From positions 3,782,001 through 3,846,000 of the forward strand of contig NZ_CP042430.1 in the NCBI RefSeq assembly GCF_007970665.1: DNA of 64,000 bases, read 5' to 3'. Shown here in pieces: positions 38,995 to 47,001 of the stretch. The position numbers and the translations under genes were made by a program. Position 1 is the stretch's first letter. The number at the start of each line of letters is the position of its first letter. The DNA is from Baekduia soli. Lineage in GTDB: Bacteria; Actinomycetota; Thermoleophilia; Solirubrobacterales; Solirubrobacteraceae. A model generated the notes under the pieces. That model saw nothing but the letters and a program-made list of their open reading frames with translations, had not been told where the DNA came from and searched no databases.

Positions 38995-39083
38995 ACGCGG
39001 TCCAGCAGCTCGATCAGACCCGCCAGCGATGCGAAGACCGCGACCAGGAGGAGGATGGCGATGACGTCCATGGCCCTCAGCAT
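38991..39083 (-). CDS. micro-membrane protein upstream of kdpF
   Basis: A 30-residue frame (26 if started at ATG 39071) reading [20 protein letters not shown] then ELLDRV: one membrane helix with an acidic end. Its TGA overlaps the kdpF ATG, the pattern of coupled genes. Short helices of this kind ending in D-R-[VIL] precede kdpF in several high-GC actinobacteria as far as I recall. I infer an accessory or leader role; nothing proves translation. Confidence 0.5.
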   Translation of the reverse strand: MLRAMDVIAILLLVAVFASLAGLIELLDRV

Positions 39084-39126
39084 GCGTCCGGCCCCGTACG
39101 GCGCGCGTGGGCCCGGCGGCCCCGCG

Positions 39127-39147
39127 CGTACAGATCACGTACAGATC
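39127..39147 (-). promoter_or_regulatory. direct repeats, candidate KdpE binding site for the kdp operon
   Basis: CGTACAGATC occurs twice, at 39127-39136 and 39138-39147, an 11-base period on one face of the helix, as bound by OmpR-family dimers. It is about 45-65 bases before the first micro-gene of the kdp operon and just after the stop of the kdpE-like gene. The promoter should lie between the repeats and 39083. No clear -10 box is seen. Confidence 0.55.
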
Positions 39148-39199
39148 GGCCGGGGGCCGGGGCCGGCGGCCCAGCTGGCCGCGACGATCCGGGCCGCCG

Positions 39200-39877
39200 C
39201 TAGGCGGCGAACCGGTAGCCCACGCCGGGATCGGTGCGCACGTAGCGCGGGCCCTCGGGCGGCTCGATCTTGCGGCGCAGGTTGGCGATGTGACCGCGCA
39301 GGACCGTCACGTCGTCGGCGTACTCGGGGCCCCACACCTCGACGAGCAGCGCCCGGTGGGTCATGAGCCGCCCGCGGTTGCGCGCGAGCGTCTCGAGGAG
39401 GCGGAACTCGATCGGGGTCAGGTGCACCTCCGCGCCGTCGCGGCGCACGGTGCGCGCCGCGAGGTCGAGCTCCAGCCCCTCGGCCGCGATCGTCGGCTCG
39501 TCGGGACCCTCGCCGACGCGCCGCAGCGCGGCCTGCAGCCGGGCGACGAGCTCACGCGCGCCGAACGGCTTGGTCACGTAGTCGTCGGCGCCGGCCTCCA
39601 GCGCGCGGACCTTGGCGTCCTCCTCGCCCACGGCGCTGAGCACGAGGATCGGCATCCGGCTCCAGCGGCGGATCTCGCGGCAGACCTCCACGCCGTCGCC
39701 GTCGGGCAGCACGAGATCGAGGATCGCCGCGTCGGGCGGGTGCACGGCCGCGCGGTCCAGGGCCTCCTCGGCGGTCTCGGCCGGCACGGCCTCGAAGCCG
39801 GCGTCGCGGAGGATGACCTTCAGCGCCCGCAGGATCTGGGGCTCGTCGTCGCACACCAGGATGCGCCGCCCGGTCAT
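39200..39877 (-). CDS. kdpE: KdpE-like response regulator
   Basis: A 225-residue OmpR-family regulator. The receiver has RRILVCDDEPQILRALKVIL, phospho-Asp in DAAILDLVLPDGDGVEVC, and ADDYVTKPFGARELVARLQA. The DNA-binding domain has VHLTPIEFRLLETLARNRGR and TVLRGHIANLRRKIEPPEGP followed by YVRTDPGVGYRF. PEYADDVTVLRGHIANLRRK is close to KdpE. The ATG overlaps the upstream kinase stop (ATGA). It should activate kdpFACB through the direct repeats just downstream. Confidence 0.92.
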   Translation of the reverse strand: MTGRRILVCDDEPQILRALKVILRDAGFEAVPAETAEEALDRAAVHPPDAAILDLVLPDGDGVEVCREIRRWSRMPILVLSAVGEEDAKVRALEAGADDYVTKPFGARELVARLQAALRRVGEGPDEPTIAAEGLELDLAARTVRRDGAEVHLTPIEFRLLETLARNRGRLMTHRALLVEVWGPEYADDVTVLRGHIANLRRKIEPPEGPRYVRTDPGVGYRFAA

Positions 39878-41319
39878 CGGGCGTCTCCGGCGCCGACGTC
39901 GGCGGCGGGGCGATGCGCCGGTTCGGCGGCTGCCAGCGGAAATTCCACCACGAAGCTCGCCCCCTGGCCCGGCAGCGACTCGACCCGAACCGTCCCGCCG
40001 TTGGCCACCACGAAGCCGCGCACGATCGCCAGCCCCAGGCCCGAGCCCAGCGGCGCGCGCGCCCCGCGGGCCGGCGCGCGATAGAACGGCTCGAAGATCC
40101 GCTCCTGCTCGGCGGCGGGGATCCCCGGCCCGCGGTCCACGACCCGGATGACCAGCCGCGGCCCCACGACCCGGGCGCGCACGGAGACCGGCTGGCCGCC
40201 GCCGTGGGCCAGCGCGTTCTCGATGAGGTTGCCCAGCGCGCGCTCGAGCTGGGCGGCGTCGGCGCGAAGCGGCGGCAGGCCGGGGTCGAGCTGCAGCGTC
40301 ACGAGCGCGGGCGTCGCGACGTGGTCGCGGGCGGCGGCCAGCACCTCCTCGAGGTCGACCCACTCCAGGCGCGGCGCGGCCTCCCCCGCCTGCAGGCGCG
40401 AGAGGTCCAGCAGCTTGCCGATCAGCCGCTCCAGGCGGGCGCCCTCCTCCACGACCGCGCGGCTGAGCTCGCTGCGCTCCTCCGCGGTCAGCGACGGCGA
40501 GCCGAGGGCCTCACCCGAGCTGATCATCGCGGTCAGGGGCGAGCGCAGGTCGTGGGAGACGGCGCGCAGGATCGCCGTCTTGAGGTCGTCGCTGCGCCGC
40601 AGCGCCGCCGTCTCCACCACACCCGCCTGCAGCGCCTCGCGCTCGACGGCCGCCCCCAGGACGGCCTCGAGCGACGGCACGATCCGCTCGCGCAGCCGCG
40701 CCTCGACGCCGGGGCGAAGCGTGCCCGGCAGGACGAGCGTGCCGAGCACGCGCCCGCCGGCGCGCAGCGGGTAGGCCGAGCGGTCCTCGCCGGGCGCGCA
40801 CTCGCCGAGCGCGAGGGTCGCCGAGGCGAGCCCGAGCGCGGCGGCGATGCGCTGCCCGGTCTGGGCGAGGCCGTCGGCCAGGCTCGCTCCGCCCAGCAGC
40901 GCGCGGGCGGCGACGGCGGCCAGGTCGGCCTCCTCCCGGCGCTGCTGGGCCTCGGCGGCCCGCTCGCGGGCCAGCTCGGACACGGCGCTCACGGCGGCCG
41001 CGGCGACGACGAACGCCCCGAGCGCGACCCAGTTGCCGCCGTCGGAGATCGTCAGCCGCCCCGTGGGCGGGATGTGGAAGAAGTTGAAGGCCAGCGCGCT
41101 GAGCACCGACGTCGCCAGGCCCAGCACCAGGCCCCAGTACGCCGAGACCGCCAGGACCACGAGCAGGTAGACGACGCCGAGCGAGAGCACCGGCGCGACC
41201 TGGCGCAGGCCGAAGATCAGCCCGGTCGCGGCGGCGATCCCCGCCACCGCCACCGCGACGCCCGCGGCCGTCGGCGGCCGCACCTCGCGCAGCAGGAGCG
41301 GCTCGCGACCGGTGGGCAT
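39874..41319 (-). CDS. DUF4118 sensor histidine kinase (KdpD C-terminal half)
   Basis: A 481-residue membrane kinase. Four membrane helices of DUF4118 type (AAGVAVAVAGIAAATGLIFG to WVALGAFVVAAAAVSAVSEL) include the KdpD-like SALAFNFFHIPPTGRLTISD. A GAF domain comes next (about 130-240), then HisKA ILRAVSHDLRSPLTAMISSG and an HATPase domain (ALGNLIENALAHGGG, VVDRGPGIPAAEQ, GSGLGLAIVRGFVVANGG). This is the part of KdpD missing from the gene at 33310-34452. It is the first gene of the kdpE pair and should phosphorylate KdpE. Confidence 0.92.
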   Translation of the reverse strand: MPTGREPLLLREVRPPTAAGVAVAVAGIAAATGLIFGLRQVAPVLSLGVVYLLVVLAVSAYWGLVLGLATSVLSALAFNFFHIPPTGRLTISDGGNWVALGAFVVAAAAVSAVSELARERAAEAQQRREEADLAAVAARALLGGASLADGLAQTGQRIAAALGLASATLALGECAPGEDRSAYPLRAGGRVLGTLVLPGTLRPGVEARLRERIVPSLEAVLGAAVEREALQAGVVETAALRRSDDLKTAILRAVSHDLRSPLTAMISSGEALGSPSLTAEERSELSRAVVEEGARLERLIGKLLDLSRLQAGEAAPRLEWVDLEEVLAAARDHVATPALVTLQLDPGLPPLRADAAQLERALGNLIENALAHGGGQPVSVRARVVGPRLVIRVVDRGPGIPAAEQERIFEPFYRAPARGARAPLGSGLGLAIVRGFVVANGGTVRVESLPGQGASFVVEFPLAAAEPAHRPAADVGAGDAR

Positions 41320-41367
41320 GACGCCAGCGTACGCGCCCGCGCCCTCGGCTCCGTGCCGGTGCCGCGC

Positions 41368-42909
41368 TCAGGCGCCGCCGGGCAGCGCGAACCAGAAGCG
41401 GCTGCCCTCGCCGAGCGCCGACTCGACGCCGATCGTGCCGCCGCTGCGCTCGACGGCCCGCTGCGCGATGGCCAGCCCCAGGCCCGTCCCGGGGTACTCG
41501 GCGAGGCCGTGCAGGCGGTGGAAGGCCTGGAAGATCCGCGGGCGGTGGGCGGGATCGATGCCGATCCCGTTGTCGATGACCTCGATGAGCCAGCCGCCCG
41601 GCGTCGGCTCGCTGCGGACGGTCACCGCCGGGTCCTGCGCCGCGGCGAACTTGACCGCGTTGGAGACCAGGTTGCGCAGGGCGGCCTCCACGTCGACGCG
41701 CTCGGCCAGGACGTGCACGTCGGGGCCCAGCTGCACGGTCACCCGGACGCCGCGGTCGGTGATGGCGCCCTCCAGCTCGGCGAGCACGGCCGACAGCGTG
41801 GCCTGCACGTCGACGACCTCGGGCGCGGCCGCGGGGCCGCCGCCGCGGGCGTACTCGAGCAGCCGGTCGACGAGCGCGTGCATCCGCTCGGCGGCCGCGG
41901 TGATCTGCTGCAGGTGCGCGTGCCCCTCGGGCGGGATCGCGTCGCCGTGGCGCGCGAGCACGAGCCCGGCGAACCCCGACACGGTGCGCAGCGGCTCGCG
42001 CAGGTCGTGGGCGGCGACGGAGGCGAAGCGCTCGAGCTCCTCGTTGGAGCGCTGCAGACGGTCGTTGGCGGCCCGCAGCGCCTCCTCGGCCGCACGCCGG
42101 TCGGAGAGGTCGCGCGTGACCTTGGCGTAGCCGGTCAGCGCGCCGTCGTCGTCGCGCAGCGCGGTGATGACGACGCTGGCCCACAGCCGCGTGCCGTCCT
42201 TGCGCACGCGCCAGCCCTCACCCTCGAAGCGGCCGTCGCGCGCGGCCGCCTCCAGCGCGCGCTCGGGCCGGCCGGCGAGCCGGTCCTCCTCCGTGTAGAA
42301 CATCGAGAAGTGGCGGCCGATCGCCTCCTCGGCGCGGTAGCCCTTGATGTGCTCGGCGCCCGGGTTCCACGTGGCGACCTGGCCGCCCGGGTGCAGCACG
42401 AAGATCGCGTAGTCGCGCACGGCGGTGATGAGCCGCCGGAACTGCTCGAGCTGGGCGTTCTTGGCCGTCAGCTCGTCGGCCGACCGGCGCAGGCGGCGCT
42501 CGATCGCGCGGCGCGCGGTGAGGTCGCGCACGACCGCGCCGTAGGCGACGAGCCGGCCCTCATCGTCGCGCAGCGCCGTGACGCCGATGACGCCCCAGAA
42601 GCGGGCGCCGTCCTTGCGCAGCGACCACCCCTCCTCCTCGGCGCGCCCGTCGCGCGCCGCGGCGCCCAGCATCCGCTCGGGATCGCCGCGCTCCAGGCCC
42701 TCCGGAACGGTGAGCGCGTTGACGTGGCGCCCGATGATCTCCTCCGGGCGGTAGCCGTGGCTGCGCACCGCGCCCGCGTTCCAGGTGATGATGATCCCGT
42801 CGGGGTCCAGCAGGAAGATGGCGTCGTCGGCCATCCGCTCGACCAGGAGCGCGAGCTGGTCGGCATGACGCTCGCCGTCCGGGGTGGCGACCACGTCGGT
42901 CTCGGGCAT
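41368..42909 (-). CDS. soluble PAS-PAS sensor histidine kinase
   Basis: A 513-residue kinase with no membrane helices. PAS1 is residues 20-135 (MADDAIFLLDPDGIIITWNA, GYRPEEIIGRHVNALTVPEG) and PAS2 about 160-275 (DYAIFVLHPGGQVATWNPGA, GYRAEEAIGRHFSMFYTEED). The HisKA box FASVAAHDLREPLRTVSGFA is of the phytochrome-like type, followed by an HATPase domain (LRNLVSNAVKFAAAQDPAVT, DNGIGIDPAHRPRIFQAFHR, GTGLGLAIAQRAVERSGGTI). No regulator is adjacent except the kdp pair downstream. The PAS pockets may bind a cofactor or small molecule. Divergent from the DUF427 gene. Confidence 0.92.
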   Translation of the reverse strand: MPETDVVATPDGERHADQLALLVERMADDAIFLLDPDGIIITWNAGAVRSHGYRPEEIIGRHVNALTVPEGLERGDPERMLGAAARDGRAEEEGWSLRKDGARFWGVIGVTALRDDEGRLVAYGAVVRDLTARRAIERRLRRSADELTAKNAQLEQFRRLITAVRDYAIFVLHPGGQVATWNPGAEHIKGYRAEEAIGRHFSMFYTEEDRLAGRPERALEAAARDGRFEGEGWRVRKDGTRLWASVVITALRDDDGALTGYAKVTRDLSDRRAAEEALRAANDRLQRSNEELERFASVAAHDLREPLRTVSGFAGLVLARHGDAIPPEGHAHLQQITAAAERMHALVDRLLEYARGGGPAAAPEVVDVQATLSAVLAELEGAITDRGVRVTVQLGPDVHVLAERVDVEAALRNLVSNAVKFAAAQDPAVTVRSEPTPGGWLIEVIDNGIGIDPAHRPRIFQAFHRLHGLAEYPGTGLGLAIAQRAVERSGGTIGVESALGEGSRFWFALPGGA

Positions 42910-42976
42910 CGAGCAGAACCTAGCGCTCGGCCCGGTCCGGTGAGCCGCGAGCGGTCCGGGCTCCGTATGGGCAGAC

Positions 42977-43444
42977 GTGGAGCGCGTGTGGGACTACCCA
43001 AGGCCCCCGGCCGTCGTGCCGTGCACGCGGCGCGTGCGGGTGCAGGCCGCGGGCGAGATCGTGGCCGACTCCGCCATGGCGCTCCGGGTGCTCGAGACGA
43101 GTCACCCGCCGGCGATCTACGTCCCGCCGGGCGACGTCCGCGCCGACCTCGTCGTGCCCTCCCCCGTCGGCCGCACGACCTGGTGCGAGTACAAGGGCAC
43201 CGCCCGCTACCTGGACGTCGTCGTCGCCGGTCGCCGCCTGGAGGCCGTGGCCTGGACCTACCCGCAGCCCAGCCCCGGCTACGAGGCACTGCGCGACCAC
43301 GTCGCGTTCTACCCCGGCCGCGTCGACGCGGCGTGGCTGGACGACGAGCGCGTCCAGGCCCAGCCCGGCGACTTCTACGGCGGGTGGATCACCGCCGATC
43401 TCGTCGGCCCGTTCAAGGGGCCGCCCGGCACGGCCGGGTGGTGA
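42977..43444 (+). CDS. DUF427 family protein
   Basis: A 155-residue DUF427 protein. VWDYPRPPAVVPCTRRVRVQ, LETSHPPAIYVPPGDVRADL, TWCEYKGTARYLDVVVAGRR and AWTYPQPSPGYEALRDHVAF carry the family's conserved W-x-Y-P-x-P, S-H-P-P-x-Y-Y/V-x-P and W-C-x-x-K-G positions. It is a small beta-tent fold of unknown activity. The GTG at 42977 directly precedes the family's first motif. Divergent from the PAS kinase with 67 bases between starts; an LLM oxidoreductase follows. Confidence 0.88.
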   Translation: MERVWDYPRPPAVVPCTRRVRVQAAGEIVADSAMALRVLETSHPPAIYVPPGDVRADLVVPSPVGRTTWCEYKGTARYLDVVVAGRRLEAVAWTYPQPSPGYEALRDHVAFYPGRVDAAWLDDERVQAQPGDFYGGWITADLVGPFKGPPGTAGW

Positions 43445-43491
43445 GGACGGGTGGCTACCGTGTCCCGCGTCACCACCCCCAGGAGGTCGCC

Positions 43492-44271
43492 GTGCCCGTA
43501 CGTGTAGGAGTTCAGGTCCAGCCGCAGCACGCCGACTTCGACGGCATGCGCCGGGCGTGGCGCGAGGCCGAGGAGATCGGCGTCGACTCCATCTTCTGCT
43601 GGGACCACTTCTACCCGCTCTACGGGCACCCCGACGGCAAGCACTTCGAGGCCATCGCGACGCTCGGGGCGATGGCCGAGGTGACCGAGCGCGCGCAGAT
43701 CGGCGCGCTGGTCATCTGCAACTCCTACCGCAACCCCGAGCTGCTGGCCGACGCGCACCGCACGATCGACCACATCTCCGGCGGCCGCACGATCCTGGGC
43801 ATCGGCGCGGGCTGGTTCGAGCGCGACTACGACGAGTACGGCTACGAGTTCGGCACGGCGCCGGACCGCCTGCGCGACCTGCGCGCCGCGCTGCCGCGGA
43901 TCAAGGAGCGCATCGGCAAGCTCAACCCGCCGCCGGTGGGCGAGCTGCCGATCCTGATCGGCGGCAGCGGCGAGAAGGTCACGCTCAAGCTCGTCGCGCG
44001 CCACGCGGACATGTGGCACGGCTTCGGCGACGCCGAGACGTTCGCCCGCAAGAACGAGATCCTGCTCGGCCACTGCGCCGAGGCCGGCCGCGACCCCGCC
44101 GAGATCGAGCGCACCTGGGGCGTGCACGGCGACGTCCTGGCGGAGGTCGACGCGCTGCAGGCCGCCGGCGTGCAGCACGTGATCCTCGGCGTCGGCGGCG
44201 ACGGCAGCGGCTACGACCTCGGGCCGCTGCGCGAGCTCGTGGCCTGGCGCGACGGGGTCAACGCCGGCTGA
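43492..44271 (+). CDS. LLM class F420-dependent oxidoreductase
   Basis: A 259-residue TIM-barrel protein. RVGVQVQPQHADFDGMRRAW, IGVDSIFCWDHFYPLYGHPD, IGALVICNSYRNPELLADAH and GRTILGIGAGWFERDYDEYG followed by PILIGGSGEKVTLKLVARHA are typical of F420-dependent LLM enzymes. It is shorter than most (about 300) but complete in the visible motifs. The ribosome site AGGAGG at 43481-43486 and the GTG at 43492 fix the start. A thioesterase gene follows after 20 bases. Confidence 0.9.
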   Translation: MPVRVGVQVQPQHADFDGMRRAWREAEEIGVDSIFCWDHFYPLYGHPDGKHFEAIATLGAMAEVTERAQIGALVICNSYRNPELLADAHRTIDHISGGRTILGIGAGWFERDYDEYGYEFGTAPDRLRDLRAALPRIKERIGKLNPPPVGELPILIGGSGEKVTLKLVARHADMWHGFGDAETFARKNEILLGHCAEAGRDPAEIERTWGVHGDVLAEVDALQAAGVQHVILGVGGDGSGYDLGPLRELVAWRDGVNAG

Positions 44272-44291
44272 GACGGGTACTGCTCGCGTCC

Positions 44292-44705
44292 ATGAGCGCG
44301 AGCACCGCCGTCCCCGCCGGCTTCGTCGAGTTCCCCGGCCAGGGCCCGTTCCTGGAGCACGTCGGCCCGGTGCACGTCCGAGAGAGCGGCGAGGAGCTCG
44401 TCCTGGGGCTGCGCGCGGAGGAGCGTCACGCCAACCACCGGGGCACGATCCAGGGCGGCCTGCTCTCGACGTTCGCCGACTTCGCGCTGGGCCGGGCCAT
44501 CGACGCCGACGCCGGCGACGGCAAGGACCGGGCGACCGTCAGCCTGACCGTCGACTTCCTCAAGCCGGCGCGGCCGGGCGACTGGATCGAGTCGCACACC
44601 CGGGTCGATCGCGTGGGCGGCACGCTCGCCTTCGCCGACTGCTCGCTGACGGCCGGAGACCGCGAGATCGTCCGGGCGCGCGCGGTCTTCGTCGTCGCCG
44701 GGTGA
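44292..44705 (+). CDS. PaaI-type hotdog thioesterase
   Basis: A 137-residue hotdog-fold protein. HANHRGTIQGGLLSTFADFA holds the HxGxxxx(A/T)xxD type active site of PaaI thioesterases, with N/Q-G-G before the helix, and TVSLTVDFLKPARPGDWIES is the hallmark second half. Such enzymes hydrolyse acyl-CoA or phenylacetyl-CoA-type thioesters. The stop overlaps the start of the acyltransferase gene by four bases, so lipid or acyl-CoA metabolism is the common theme. Confidence 0.88.
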   Translation: MSASTAVPAGFVEFPGQGPFLEHVGPVHVRESGEELVLGLRAEERHANHRGTIQGGLLSTFADFALGRAIDADAGDGKDRATVSLTVDFLKPARPGDWIESHTRVDRVGGTLAFADCSLTAGDREIVRARAVFVVAG

Positions 44706-45385
44706 GCGCGCGCGAGGTGGTTAGATCCCCGGCGATGCCGCGGCCGACCATCACCCCCGCCTACCGCTTCGCGATGGCCGTCACGACCCCCGCCGTGCGC
44801 TGGTGGGGCCGCCTGGAGGTCGAGGGCCTGGAGCACGTGCCCGCCGAGGGGCCGCTGCTGCTGGCCGGCAACCACGACAGCTACTGGGACCCGGTGGCCA
44901 TCGGCATCGCCGCGCTCCCGCGCCGCCAGATCCGGGCGCTGGCCAAGGCGTCGCTGTGGAAGCCCGGCCTGGGCGCGATCCTCGACGGCATGGGCCAGAT
45001 CCCGATCGAGCGCGGGCGCGGCGACGCGGGGGCGATGGACCGCGCGGTGGCCGAGCTGCGCGCCGGCGCCTGCATCGGGATCTTCCCGGAGGGCACCCGG
45101 TCGCTGGGCCGCGAGCTGCGGCCGCGCAGCGGCTTCGGGCGCCTGCACGAGGCGGTTCCCGAGGCCGGCGTGGTGTGCGCGGCGGTGACCGGCACCGTCG
45201 ACATCCCGCGCTTCCCGAAGCGCCCCCGTGTCCGCGTCCGCTTCTTCGCCCCCGAGCAGGGCGCCCGTGTCCCCGGCGAGACGGCCGCCGAGCAGGCGGC
45301 GCGCCTGGTGGCCGAGATCCGGGGCATCGCGCCGATCGCGCCCGCCGGCCGGCGCGCGCGGCCGGCCCCGCCGCCGCGCCCCTGA
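44702..45385 (+). CDS. 1-acyl-glycerol-3-phosphate acyltransferase (PlsC family)
   Basis: A 227-residue acyltransferase. LLAGNHDSYWDPVAIGIAAL contains the NHxxxxD catalytic motif, and FPEGTRSLGRELRPRSGFGR has the FPEGTRS phosphate-binding motif. It transfers fatty acyl chains to lysophospholipid. Start GTG 44702 within the previous stop; an ATG at 44735 is an alternative and begins at a better-conserved position. It converges on the acyl-CoA synthetase gene. Confidence 0.9.
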   Translation: MSAREVVRSPAMPRPTITPAYRFAMAVTTPAVRWWGRLEVEGLEHVPAEGPLLLAGNHDSYWDPVAIGIAALPRRQIRALAKASLWKPGLGAILDGMGQIPIERGRGDAGAMDRAVAELRAGACIGIFPEGTRSLGRELRPRSGFGRLHEAVPEAGVVCAAVTGTVDIPRFPKRPRVRVRFFAPEQGARVPGETAAEQAARLVAEIRGIAPIAPAGRRARPAPPPRP

Positions 45386-45393
45386 GCCCGCGC

Positions 45394-46947
45394 TCAGCGC
45401 CCGACGGCCGAGCCGTCGCCGCCGAGGCGCTCGCGCAGCTCGCGCTTGAGCACCTTGCCCGACGGGTTCTTGGGCAGCTCGTCGACGAAGTGCACCGACT
45501 TGGGGACCTTGAACGGCGCGAGGTGCGCGCGGGCGTAGGCGAGCAGGTCGGCCTCCGACACCGGCGCACGGGTCACCACCACCGCCGCGACGGCCTCGAT
45601 CCAGCGCTCGTGCGGCAGCCCGATCACCGCCACCTCGGCCACCTCGGGATGGGTGTAGAGCGCCTCCTCGACGTCGCGGCCGGCGACGAGCACGCCGCCC
45701 GTGTTGATGACGTCCTTGACCCGGTCGACGACGAAGATGAAGCCCTCCTCGTCGATGCGCACCAGGTCGCCGGAGTGGAACCAGCCGCCGGCGAAGGCCT
45801 CGGCGGTCTCCTCGGGCTTGTCCCAGTAGCCCGTGCACAGCTGCGGCGAGCGGTAGAGCACCTCGCCCTGCCCGCCGGGCTCGACGTCCTGGCCGTCGGC
45901 GTCGACCACGCGCACCTCCACGAACAGGGCGGCGCGGCCCGCCGAGTCGGGTCGCGCGTCGTGCTCCTCAGGGCGCAGGATGGTGGCGACCGGGGCGATC
46001 TCCGACTGGCCGAACGCGTTGTAGAACCCGACGCCGGGCAGGCGCTCGCGCAGGCGCTGCAGCACCGGCGTGGGCATGATCGACGCGCCGTAGTAGGCGT
46101 TGCGCAGCGAGCTGAGGTCGCGCGTGGCGAAGTCGGGGTGCTCGCCCATCGCGATCCACACCGTGGGCGGCGAGAAGTAGTTCGTGATGCGGTCGCGCTC
46201 GATCCGGGCCAGGACGTCGCCGGGGTCGGGCCGCTCGACGATGTGGTTGACGGCCCCGAGCATGAGGTAGGGCATGAGGAACGCGTGCATCTGCGCCGAG
46301 TGGTAGAGCGGCAACGGGTGCAGGGGCACGTCGGAGGGGCGCAGGTCGAGCCCCACGACGCAGGAGACGTATTCGTGGACGAAGGCCCGGTGGGTCATCA
46401 TCGCGCCCTTCGGCGCAGCCGTCGTGCCCGAGGTGTAGAGCAGCTGGACGAGGTCGTCATCGGCCACCTGCACGCCGCCGAGGTCGGGGACCTCGCCGTC
46501 GCCGGCCCAGGCCAGCACGTCCCGCGCGGGGTCGGGGCCGTCGCGCAGGGTCCCGCGGTGGGCCAGCGCCAGGTCGCCGGCGACGGCGTCGGCGGCCGGG
46601 GCCAGCGCGGCGTCGGCGAACAGCGCCGTGCTGCCCGCCTGCCCGATGATGTAGGCCAGCTCGGACCCGACCAGGTTGTAGTTGACGGGGACGTGGACCA
46701 GGCCCGCCCGCGAGCAGCCCAGGAAGAGCAGCAGATAGACGTCGGAGTTGGTCCCCAGGGCGGCCACGCGGTCGCCCCTGGCCAGCCCGAGGCCGAGCAG
46801 GCGCCCCGCGACGCGGCTGACCGCGTCGTCGAGCTCGCGGTAGGTCCACGACCGCTCGCCGAAGCGGACGGCCTCGGCCCCGCCGGCGCGCCGCGCGCTG
46901 CGGCGCACGACGTCGTCGACGGTGCTGGTCATCGGCGGTGCGGGCAT
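45394..46947 (-). CDS. acyl-CoA synthetase (class I adenylate-forming)
   Basis: A 517-residue AMP-binding enzyme. The P loop is LLYTSGTTAAPKGAMMTHRA, followed by FYNAFGQSEIAPVATILRPE, AGGWFHSGDLVRIDEEGFIF and VVDRVKDVINTGGVLVAGRD, and the last lysine in ELPKNPSGKVLKRELRE. VHVPVNYNLVGSELAYIIGQ is typical of fatty-acyl-CoA ligases of the FadD3/FadD13 type. It probably activates a carboxylic acid with CoA; the chain is unknown. It converges with the acyltransferase; the desaturase gene lies just upstream in the same direction. Confidence 0.9.
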   Translation of the reverse strand: MPAPPMTSTVDDVVRRSARRAGGAEAVRFGERSWTYRELDDAVSRVAGRLLGLGLARGDRVAALGTNSDVYLLLFLGCSRAGLVHVPVNYNLVGSELAYIIGQAGSTALFADAALAPAADAVAGDLALAHRGTLRDGPDPARDVLAWAGDGEVPDLGGVQVADDDLVQLLYTSGTTAAPKGAMMTHRAFVHEYVSCVVGLDLRPSDVPLHPLPLYHSAQMHAFLMPYLMLGAVNHIVERPDPGDVLARIERDRITNYFSPPTVWIAMGEHPDFATRDLSSLRNAYYGASIMPTPVLQRLRERLPGVGFYNAFGQSEIAPVATILRPEEHDARPDSAGRAALFVEVRVVDADGQDVEPGGQGEVLYRSPQLCTGYWDKPEETAEAFAGGWFHSGDLVRIDEEGFIFVVDRVKDVINTGGVLVAGRDVEEALYTHPEVAEVAVIGLPHERWIEAVAAVVVTRAPVSEADLLAYARAHLAPFKVPKSVHFVDELPKNPSGKVLKRELRERLGGDGSAVGR

Positions 46948-47001
46948 GGCGCGAACCTATCCGCCCCGGAGAGGGTCCCCGGGTGGGCGGTCCGCACCGG
47001 G

